Below are positions 1 through 5,024 of a stretch of 5,967 nt of DNA, piece by piece. Origin of the DNA: an uncultured Eggerthellaceae bacterium (GTDB lineage Bacteria > Actinomycetota > Coriobacteriia > Coriobacteriales > Eggerthellaceae); the NCBI GenBank assembly GCA_910585565.1, contig CAJUFC010000176.1:1-5967 (forward strand), in the 5' to 3' direction. Under the pieces are notes generated by a model that saw only the letters and a list, made by a program, of their open reading frames with translations, was not told where the DNA came from and ran no database searches. The translations under genes were made by a program, and so were the position numbers. Each line of letters starts with the position of its first letter. The first letter of the stretch is position 1.

Positions 1-1190
1 ATGAAGATGACCGCGTTCAGCGGGGAGTTGGTGCGCTTGTCCATCTTGGCCATGAACTTCGGCAGGCAGCCGCCCTTCGCCATGGTGAACATGACGAACG
101 CGATGGAATTCTGCTGCGCGATGGCCGTGAACACGCCTTGGGCCAGCGCCACGCCCACGGCGCACACCACCATGAGCCACGGCCCCGCAGCCACCTTCGC
201 CACCACGTAGAACGCGTTGTCCGTGTTGCCCGCGAACGCCGCGCCTGACGGGTCGATGCAGGTGGCGATGAAGCATTGCAGCACGTACAGGACGCAGAGC
301 AGGATGGCCATCACCATCATGGCGCGCGACGGCCCGTGCTTCGGATCCTTCGCCTCTTGCGTCAGCGTGGCGATGGCGCCGAAGCCCACATAGGACATGA
401 CGGCCAAGGACACGGCCGACATGGTGCCGCCCAGTTCGAACTTGCCCGGGTTGAAGATGTTGGCCGGTGAGAAGTTCGCGCTCTCAGGATGCTGCACCAC
501 GAACACCACGCCGCAGATGACGAACAGCGCCAAGATGACCAGCTGCGCCACCAGCGCCACCTTGTTCACCACCATGGCCGTCTTCATGCCTATGAGCGAC
601 ACGATGGCCACGATGGCCAAGAAGCCGAAGCACAAGACCAGGATGGGCACGTCCGGCACCATGCTGTGGATGGCGATGGCTGCGATCAGATACACCATGG
701 CCGGGCTGACCAGGTATTGCAAGAGCATCAGCCAGCCGGCGATGAAGCCGGGCATCTTCCCGAACACATGGCTCACATAGGTGAAGATGGACCCGGACGA
801 CGGGAAGTGCTGGATCATGATGCCGAAGGAGAACACGGAGAACAGCACCGCAACGAATCCGATGAGGAACGCGAGCGTGGGCATGCCGCCGGAATCCGCG
901 AACACGCCGCCGTAGACGGCCATGGGGGAAATGGGCACCATGGTGATCAAGCCCCACACCACCATGTCCTTCACCGTGAGCGTGGCCTTGAAGCTGCTGC
1001 CCACTTTCTGCTTGGTGGCGACCGTGGGCTTCGTCACCATGTCCCCATTGTTCTCCGGCATGGACACGCGCGCATCATGCGCGGCCTGGTCGGCGGGCGA
1101 CAGGGACACCGCTTTCGTTGCAGGCGCTGCGGCTGCGGCTGCGGAGGCTGCCGCCGCTGGCACCTGCTCTTTCTTGATGGTCTCAGTCAT
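1..1190 (-). CDS. APC-superfamily amino acid/polyamine permease, PuuP-like (3' end outside the window)
   Basis: An inner-membrane permease of the amino acid-polyamine-organocation superfamily, expected to import an amino acid or amine. About 396 residues are visible; the reading frame runs off the left edge, so the last membrane segments are missing. The start at 1188-1190 follows AGAGG (1203-1199) at 8 bases. Residues 1-70 are a hydrophilic N-terminal extension with an Ala-rich run (about residues 12-23). Membrane segments begin near residue 76. By recollected comparison it resembles E. coli PuuP: a GlyIle/Pro-rich first helix (about 76-96), FPSSGSIFTY (128-137), GFIAGW (147-152) and a SYVGFGAIATLTQEAKDP block (265-282) matching the FLGFDAVTTLSEE stretch of PuuP. 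The later QQNSIAFVMFTMAKGGCLPK block also aligns. It lies 74 bases downstream of a GadC-like antiporter gene on the same strand, so co-transcription is likely. Substrate unknown: family call firm, PuuP subgroup moderate. Confidence 0.88.
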   Translation of the reverse strand, partial: MTETIKKEQVPAAAASAAAAAAPATKAVSLSPADQAAHDARVSMPENNGDMVTKPTVATKQKVGSSFKATLTVKDMVVWGLITMVPISPMAVYGGVFADSGGMPTLAFLIGFVAVLFSVFSFGIMIQHFPSSGSIFTYVSHVFGKMPGFIAGWLMLLQYLVSPAMVYLIAAIAIHSMVPDVPILVLCFGFLAIVAIVSLIGMKTAMVVNKVALVAQLVILALFVICGVVFVVQHPESANFSPANIFNPGKFELGGTMSAVSLAVMSYVGFGAIATLTQEAKDPKHGPSRAMMVMAILLCVLYVLQCFIATCIDPSGAAFAGNTDNAFYVVAKVAAGPWLMVVCAVGVALAQGVFTAIAQQNSIAFVMFTMAKGGCLPKFMAKMDKRTNSPLNAVIF

Positions 1191-1212
1191 TTCGAACACC
1201 TCTCATCCCCAT

Positions 1213-1245
1213 GCGGGTCGCGCGCTGTTCGGGCGCGCGACCCGC
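1213..1245 (-). other. Intercistronic GC-rich hairpin between the two permease genes
   Basis: A perfect 13-bp inverted repeat, with arms GCGGGTCGCGCGC (1213-1225) and GCGCGCGACCCGC (1233-1245) and a 7-base loop, sits between the antiporter stop (1265) and the permease ribosome binding site. In the minus-strand transcript the stem is followed by purine-rich sequence (ATGGGGATGAGAGG), not a U-tract. It is therefore not a standard Rho-independent terminator. An mRNA-stability or processing element that sets different levels of the two permeases is the likelier reading, but that is inference. Confidence 0.7.
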
Positions 1246-1264
1246 TTCTGCAACCACGTGCGCT

Positions 1265-3502
1265 TCACTCCTTGCTGCGATCGGTCGATGCGCCCGGCGC
1301 ATCCTCCGGAAGCTGCGCTGCCTGCTGCGGTGTTCGGCCAGCGGCTGCCCCGGGAGCGCCCGTGGCCTTCTTCGCCTGATCGGCCGCCGCCGTGGCTTCC
1401 TTGACCTTGCGCTCAGCTTCCAGAAGCTGGCTGTCCGCCTCCACTTGGTCTTCGTAGGCCTGTGCCTGCACGGCAGCTTGGTGCGCCTTCTGTTCGTATT
1501 CCGTTTCCGCAGCCAACGCCTCATGTTCTGCCTTCGTGGCGGCAGCAGCGTCAGCGGCCACGTCCGTGGGAATCTTCACCGCTTCCACCGCAGCAGCCGG
1601 TGCGGGCGGCACGTCCGGGGCGATCTGCACCGGTTCGGTGCTGTGCGCCTGCTGCACTGCAGCGGCGCTCTTCTTGAGGCCCGCAGTGGCCGCGTCGCCG
1701 ATGCCGGCCTTCTGGGAGATGATGGCGGGCTGGCTCATGGGGATGGCGCCCAGTGCACCGGTGGCGGTACCGTTCGTCTTCACCGGATGATTCATGGCGG
1801 CCGGGTCATCGCCCGCTTCGATGGACGGCGAAGACGGATGGTGCTTGCCCGGCACGTATTCATCCGGCAGCACGATCTGTTCGTTCGGATCCCACAGCTT
1901 CTTGATGGGCATGCCCATGGGGTTCTGGTCTTCGCTCATCATCTCTGACGGCACGTTGGAGAGCACTTTGCCCGGCTTCTTCAGGCCTTCGATCTGCCAG
2001 GTGAACGGGGCGAACACATTGCTCTTGTCCACCCAGTCATGCCGCTTGGACATCTGATACATCACGAAGCAGATGGCGAACGTGACCGCGATGATGGCCA
2101 AGATGACCACCACGTAGGTGACGGGACTCCCCACTTCTTCGGCCACCTGGGCCGGGGGGATGATGGCCAGCACGATGCCGAAGAGGCAAGCCGCAAGGCC
2201 CACGCCAGCCACCAGCCACGCGCCCACGCTGCCACCGGGTACCTTGAACAGGCGCGGACGGTTCGGCTGGTCATGGCGCAGCTTCAAGAACGACACGAAC
2301 ATCAGCACGTAGTACATCATGTACAGGATGGTGATGGCCTGCGTGATGAGGACGACGAAGCCCTCGATGTTCGGGATGAGGAAGCACAGGAACGCGACGA
2401 GCGTCATGAACGCCATCTGCAGGTACATAAGGCGGCTCGGCATGCCGTGCTTGTTCGAGTTCTGCAGGATCTTGGGCAGGAAGCCCGAACGGCCCGCTTG
2501 GCCTAGCATGAACGACGGGCCCGCCATGTTGGTGACGAGCGACGCCATGGAAGCGCCCAGGCCGACCCACACGAACGCGACGTAGATCCACGGGCAGTTG
2601 AAGGTGGCGCCCAAGATCTTGTAGGTCTGGTACAAGCCATATACCAGGTTCATGTCCTGCTTCGGCGTGACGATGGCGATGCAGACGGTGCCCGCGATGA
2701 AGATGATCAGCGTCAAGATCATGGCGATGAAGATAGACAGAGGGAACTCCTTTTGCGGCTTCTTCAGCTGCTTGATGTGAGCAGCGTTCATGTCGATGCC
2801 CGCAAAGCTGAAGAACACGCCGGCAGCCAGCGCCAGGTTGGTGAGGCTAAAGCCGCTGCCGAAGGGATTGAACGCCTCGGGCGTGGGCGTCACGTTGGAC
2901 ACGTTGCCCTGCGCCAGCCACACGACGGTGAAGATGACGATGAATGCCAGCGGGATGAACGTGCCGATGATGACGCCGTACTTGGTCAGGCGCGCGAACG
3001 CCTTCACGCCGTGGGTGGATATCCACGTGAGCCCCCAGTAGTACGCCAGCCACGCCAATATGATGAAGATCTGGTTGGTGGGGTTGTTCATGAACTGGAC
3101 CGCCCAGTCCCAATCGGGCGTGTAGAAGCCGATGGTGGCCGACGCGGACGCCACGCCCATGCCGAAGTTGATCGAGGTCTGGAACCAGAGGATCAGCAGG
3201 CAGGTGAACGCCAGGCCGGGGCCGAGAGCCTCGCCCACCCAGCGAAAGATGCCGCCTCGCTGTCCCCAGCCGCTCGCCAGCTCTGCGGCGACCAGGCCTG
3301 TCGGCAGGAAGAACACAAGCGCGCCGATGATGAAGAGCGTGACCGAGGACAGCCCGTAGTAGGCTTGCTGGACGTCATTGGCCACGCTGCCGATAATCGT
3401 CACGTTCATCATGACGAGCGCCATCAGGCTGATGTAGGCACCACTGCCATCCTTGGTCACTGTCTTCGCTTGAGCTTTTGCAGATGCGCTTTGGGAACTC
3501 AT
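1265..3502 (-). CDS. GadC-like amino acid antiporter (APC superfamily) with a long C-terminal cytosolic tail
   Basis: A 745-residue inner-membrane transporter of the glutamate:GABA antiporter (GadC) group, expected to exchange an external amino acid for an internal, often decarboxylated, product. The start at 3500-3502 is preceded by a strong AAGGGGGAG site (3514-3506). Residues 21-485 hold about 12 hydrophobic segments. Recollected GadC landmarks match: FLPTGLVAAELAS (65-77) with RGGIFRWV (82-89), FFSFAGIDMNAAHIKQLKKP (230-249), a second conserved block AGPSFMLGQAGRSGFLPK (327-344) and KVPGGSVGAWLVAGVG (420-435). GadC is about 510 residues and ends in a short C-plug; this protein continues about 260 residues further. 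Residues 486-560 look like a compact linker (NVFAPF, KKLWDP, two His at 554-555), 561-645 are Ala/Pro-rich, and 650-712 are an Ala/Glu/Lys/Gln-rich likely coiled coil. It is probably the first gene of an operon with the PuuP-like permease. The exact substrate cannot be read from sequence; a related exchanger is the main alternative. Confidence 0.9.
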   Translation of the reverse strand: MSSQSASAKAQAKTVTKDGSGAYISLMALVMMNVTIIGSVANDVQQAYYGLSSVTLFIIGALVFFLPTGLVAAELASGWGQRGGIFRWVGEALGPGLAFTCLLILWFQTSINFGMGVASASATIGFYTPDWDWAVQFMNNPTNQIFIILAWLAYYWGLTWISTHGVKAFARLTKYGVIIGTFIPLAFIVIFTVVWLAQGNVSNVTPTPEAFNPFGSGFSLTNLALAAGVFFSFAGIDMNAAHIKQLKKPQKEFPLSIFIAMILTLIIFIAGTVCIAIVTPKQDMNLVYGLYQTYKILGATFNCPWIYVAFVWVGLGASMASLVTNMAGPSFMLGQAGRSGFLPKILQNSNKHGMPSRLMYLQMAFMTLVAFLCFLIPNIEGFVVLITQAITILYMMYYVLMFVSFLKLRHDQPNRPRLFKVPGGSVGAWLVAGVGLAACLFGIVLAIIPPAQVAEEVGSPVTYVVVILAIIAVTFAICFVMYQMSKRHDWVDKSNVFAPFTWQIEGLKKPGKVLSNVPSEMMSEDQNPMGMPIKKLWDPNEQIVLPDEYVPGKHHPSSPSIEAGDDPAAMNHPVKTNGTATGALGAIPMSQPAIISQKAGIGDAATAGLKKSAAAVQQAHSTEPVQIAPDVPPAPAAAVEAVKIPTDVAADAAAATKAEHEALAAETEYEQKAHQAAVQAQAYEDQVEADSQLLEAERKVKEATAAADQAKKATGAPGAAAGRTPQQAAQLPEDAPGASTDRSKE

Positions 3503-3505
3503 AAT

Positions 3506-3568
3506 CTCCCCCTTACTCGCAATACAAGTACCGATCCGGAAGCTTCCTTACAGCGGTCATAAGGGGGC
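3506..3568 (-). promoter_or_regulatory. Possible leader hairpin masking the antiporter ribosome binding site
   Basis: In the minus-strand leader, CCCCCTTA (3567-3560) is perfectly complementary to TAAGGGGG (3515-3508), which forms most of the Shine-Dalgarno site of the GadC-like gene. One further G-U pair (3559/3516) extends the 8-bp stem. The loop of about 42 bases contains the palindrome GGAAGCTTCC (3538-3547), which could form a competing small hairpin. If transcription starts upstream of 3567, the stem could hide the ribosome binding site and give translational control. The pairing is seen directly; its use in the cell is inference. It matches no riboswitch class that I recognise. Confidence 0.4.
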
Positions 3569-3587
3569 TTTATCCGACTAACTACCT

Positions 3588-3600
3588 GTATGATATATAC
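3588..3600. promoter_or_regulatory. AT-rich promoter or operator candidate in the divergent intergenic region
   Basis: The stretch GTATGATATATAC is the most AT-rich patch of the 240-base divergent intergenic region. On the minus strand it reads TATCAT (3595-3590), a 5-of-6 match to a -10 box, which would start a leader of about 80 bases for the antiporter. On the plus strand it reads TATGAT (3589-3594), also 5 of 6, facing the CmpB-family gene. GTAT and ATAC form an inverted repeat with a 5-base centre, so it could also be an operator. No convincing -35 box was found at standard spacing on either strand. Confidence 0.3.
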
Positions 3601-3649
3601 GCGTTTGGCTGGTCATGAGCCGCGAGAGTACCTGTCATGCTCCTGTTAG

Positions 3650-3666
3650 CGTATTGACGCAATGCG
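3650..3666. promoter_or_regulatory. Imperfect inverted repeat upstream of the CmpB-family gene
   Basis: CGTATTG (3650-3656) and CAATGCG (3660-3666) are 7-base arms with one non-Watson-Crick position and a 3-base centre. A TTGACG hexamer (3654-3659), like a -35 box, lies inside it, but no -10 box follows at normal spacing; the closest, TACAAG, is only 11 bases away. It could be an operator about 80 bases before the start codon. The evidence is weak. Confidence 0.2.
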
Positions 3667-3730
3667 GGGATACAAGCAACGGACCGGCTGCGCTCACGAC
3701 CGCCATACGTGGTTTTGCGCATCAAGGAAA

Positions 3731-3735
3731 CGGAG
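3731..3735 (+). promoter_or_regulatory. Ribosome binding site that sets the start of the CmpB-family gene
   Basis: CGGAG, within AAGGAAACGGAG, lies 7 bases before the ATG at 3743. The frame is open back to an earlier ATG at 3662, but that one has no purine-rich site before it and would add 27 charged, unconserved-looking residues ahead of the first membrane helix. The start at 3743 is preferred. Confidence 0.7.
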
Positions 3736-3742
3736 TTTTTAC

Positions 3743-4708
3743 ATGCTGCTCTCTATCATCAGCCTCGTTGTGACCGTCGCGGTCGTCATGCTCGCCATCT
3801 GGGGCATCACCTCGTTTTGGGCATGGCTCGGTCGCGGCAAGCGCCTCCGGGGCGTCTGCGAACAAGACCTGGTCTCCGACGACATCAAAGACACCGTCGA
3901 GCGAACGCGTGCGCTGCGTGCCGCCCAGAAGCTCGGACACAAGGAGCAAGGCCCCGTCATCCGCCTCAGCCGCGCACAGCTGCGCGAGGTGCGTGCCGCC
4001 GAGCGCGAGGTGCGCGACAGCTTTCTCGATCACCTGAAAATCGGCTGGTACCAAATCGTCATGATCTTCTTCATCGGGTCGGTTCTGGGACTGCTCTTGG
4101 AAGAGGTGTGGATGTTCATCACGGCCGGCGTGACCGAGAGCCGCGTCGGACTCGTATGGGGGCCGTTTAGCCCCTTGTATGGCGCGGGCGCGGTGCTGCT
4201 GACACTCGTGACTTTCCAGCTGCGGCGCGTCCACGCAAAGGGCTGGATGGTGTTTCTCGTGTCGATGGTGGTAGGCGGGCTGCTCGAGCAGCTGACTGGC
4301 TGGGGCATGGAGACGTTCATGGGTGCCGTCTCGTGGGACTACATCGCTGGCGGCGTGCCGGGGGCCATCACCAAATGGGTGGCGGTGCCGTTTTTGTTCT
4401 TCTGGGGCCTGTTGGGGTATATCTGGTACCGCTTCATCATGCCTGACCTGCTCTATGGGCTCGGCATCCCCACCACGAAGCGCAAGGTCATCTTCGTGAC
4501 GCTGCTGTCGGTCTACCTCATCCTCGACATCTTCATGACCATCATGTGCTTTGACCGCCGCGCTGCCCGCGACGCCGGCATCCCTCCCGCAAACGCGTTC
4601 GAGGAATGGGTTGACGAGCACTACAGCAACGCGTTCATGTCGGAGCGCTTCCAGAACATGGTGATAGACGGCACGGGCAACGCCTACGACGCCCTGACCG
4701 GACAGTAA
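3743..4708 (+). CDS. CmpB-family membrane protein (PF06541/COG4905, 'putative ABC transporter permease')
   Basis: A 321-residue polytopic membrane protein of unknown biochemical role. The family name 'ABC transporter permease' is inherited; no ATPase gene lies beside it. Residues 3-29 form an N-terminal membrane helix, followed by a strongly charged, probably helical cytosolic stretch (31-98, rich in Arg/Glu/Ala). The family domain runs from about 102 to 240: FFIGSVLGLLLEEVWMF (109-125), LVWGPFSPLYGAGAVLLTL (137-155), VVGGLLEQLTGWGMETF (176-192), SWDY (197-200) and FFWGLLGYIWYRFIMPDL (219-236). A further hydrophobic segment (247-269) leads to a hydrophilic tail (270-321). The acidic residues in LLLEE and GLLEQ, the GPxxPxYG motif and the WDY motif are hallmarks of the family as I recall it. 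It is transcribed alone, divergent from the permease operon and followed by terminator hairpins. The N-terminal helix plus charged linker precede the core domain and look like an added module. Confidence 0.85.
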   Translation: MLLSIISLVVTVAVVMLAIWGITSFWAWLGRGKRLRGVCEQDLVSDDIKDTVERTRALRAAQKLGHKEQGPVIRLSRAQLREVRAAEREVRDSFLDHLKIGWYQIVMIFFIGSVLGLLLEEVWMFITAGVTESRVGLVWGPFSPLYGAGAVLLTLVTFQLRRVHAKGWMVFLVSMVVGGLLEQLTGWGMETFMGAVSWDYIAGGVPGAITKWVAVPFLFFWGLLGYIWYRFIMPDLLYGLGIPTTKRKVIFVTLLSVYLILDIFMTIMCFDRRAARDAGIPPANAFEEWVDEHYSNAFMSERFQNMVIDGTGNAYDALTGQ

Positions 4709-4713
4709 AGAAC

Positions 4714-4745
4714 CGAGGGTGCCGGGAATGTTCCCCGCACCCTCG
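4714..4745 (+). terminator. Terminator-like hairpin just after the CmpB-family gene
   Basis: Arms at 4714-4728 and 4731-4745 pair over 9 bp (CGAGGGTGC with GCACCCTCG), then a C-C mismatch, then GGGA/TCCC near the tip. It starts 5 bases after the stop codon. Only scattered T residues follow (TGAGTTCGCGTTTC), so it may end transcription inefficiently or protect the 3' end, with the stronger terminator lying downstream. Confidence 0.55.
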
Positions 4746-4787
4746 TGAGTTCGCGTTTCAATGGAGTTTGGCACCAGCTGGGGACTC

Positions 4788-4820
4788 GGCGCGCCCTCGT
4801 TGAGGAGCGCGCCCCGTTTT
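4788..4820 (+). terminator. Rho-independent terminator of the CmpB-family gene
   Basis: GGCGCGC (4788-4794) pairs with GCGCGCC (4807-4813), and CCTC (4795-4798) with GAGG (4802-4805) across a GTT loop, with one bulged A at 4806. The stem is followed by CCGTTTTCGT, giving a short T-tract at 4817-4820 on the plus strand. This is the best terminator in the window. On the minus strand no T-tract follows, so it would act mainly on plus-strand transcripts. Confidence 0.7.
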
Positions 4821-4857
4821 CGTGCTTGTGAGCCTGCAAGACTCGCACCGAAACGGG
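4813..4857. repeat. Inverted repeat overlapping the terminator T-tract
   Basis: CCCGTTTTCGTGC (4813-4825) and GCACCGAAACGGG (4845-4857) pair over 12 positions with one bulged base on each side. The left arm includes the T-tract of the terminator at 4788-4820, so the two hairpins meet at base 4813. It may be a second structure of a bidirectional termination zone or of a stable RNA 3' end. Function is unknown. Confidence 0.5.
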
Positions 4858-4909
4858 CTTGCCGGCGGTCCTGAGAGCCGCTTCTCGCTTCTTTGACCCT
4901 GTTTAGGCT

Positions 4910-4948
4910 CCGGAAGGGGCCGGGCCTACCAAGCCAGCCACCTTCCGG
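4910..4948. repeat. Short inverted repeat in the convergent region
   Basis: CCGGAAGG (4910-4917) and CCTTCCGG (4941-4948) are perfect inverted arms around a 23-base GC-rich centre. No T-tract follows on either strand. It lies about 80 bases beyond the stop codon of the surface-protein gene, in that gene's 3' region. Function is unknown. Confidence 0.4.
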
Positions 4949-5024
4949 GGGAAGGAATTACCAGGTCTCCACGAGCGTCGATTCGGGCGGCCAAAACGCC
5001 CTACGCAAAGTATGTGTCGCGGGT

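Larger units (their letters stand above)
4709..5024. other. Gene-free convergent region between the CmpB-family and surface-protein genes
   Basis: This 316-base stretch separates two genes that point toward each other. It holds the hairpins listed separately at 4714-4745, 4788-4820 and 4813-4857, plus an inverted repeat at 4910-4948. I see no open frame with a ribosome binding site, no tRNA-like cloverleaf, no recognised riboswitch and no mobile-element remnant. The long plus-strand frame that starts at 4893 is the antisense of the surface-protein gene. Confidence 0.7.

Noticed and set aside
484..957. Minus-strand open frame inside the PuuP-like permease gene
   Set aside because: It lies in another frame of the same strand, and its product is His/Arg-rich with no recognisable domain. 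The overlapping permease frame has clear transporter motifs.
489..1379. Long plus-strand open frame with a His-rich, low-complexity product
   Set aside because: It is antisense to the PuuP-like permease and extends into the antiporter gene. Its His/Gly/Arg-rich composition is what a GC-rich coding strand gives in another frame. No family resemblance.
1211..1948. Plus-strand open frame opposite the tail of the antiporter
   Set aside because: The Arg/Leu-rich product has no motifs. It is the antisense of the Ala-rich tail, whose GC-rich codons keep other frames open.
2753..3562. Plus-strand open frame of 269 codons opposite the antiporter N-terminal half
   Set aside because: It is antisense to well-conserved membrane segments, and its Asp/Glu/Arg/His-rich product resembles no known protein.
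3662..3742. Upstream ATG giving a 348-residue form of the CmpB-family protein
   Set aside because: No Shine-Dalgarno sequence precedes it, and the added residues are charged and lie ahead of the natural first membrane helix. The ATG at 3743 has CGGAG at 7 bases.
3722..4774. Minus-strand open frame of 350 codons opposite the CmpB-family gene
   Set aside because: Although slightly longer than the real gene, it has no ribosome binding site or family motif and a His/Asp/Glu-rich composition. The opposite frame carries clear CmpB-family motifs.
4709..5024. Possible tRNA, riboswitch or attachment site in the gene-free region
   Set aside because: I looked for T-loop and anticodon-arm patterns and for known riboswitch cores and found none. 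There are no direct repeats or integrase gene to support an attachment site.
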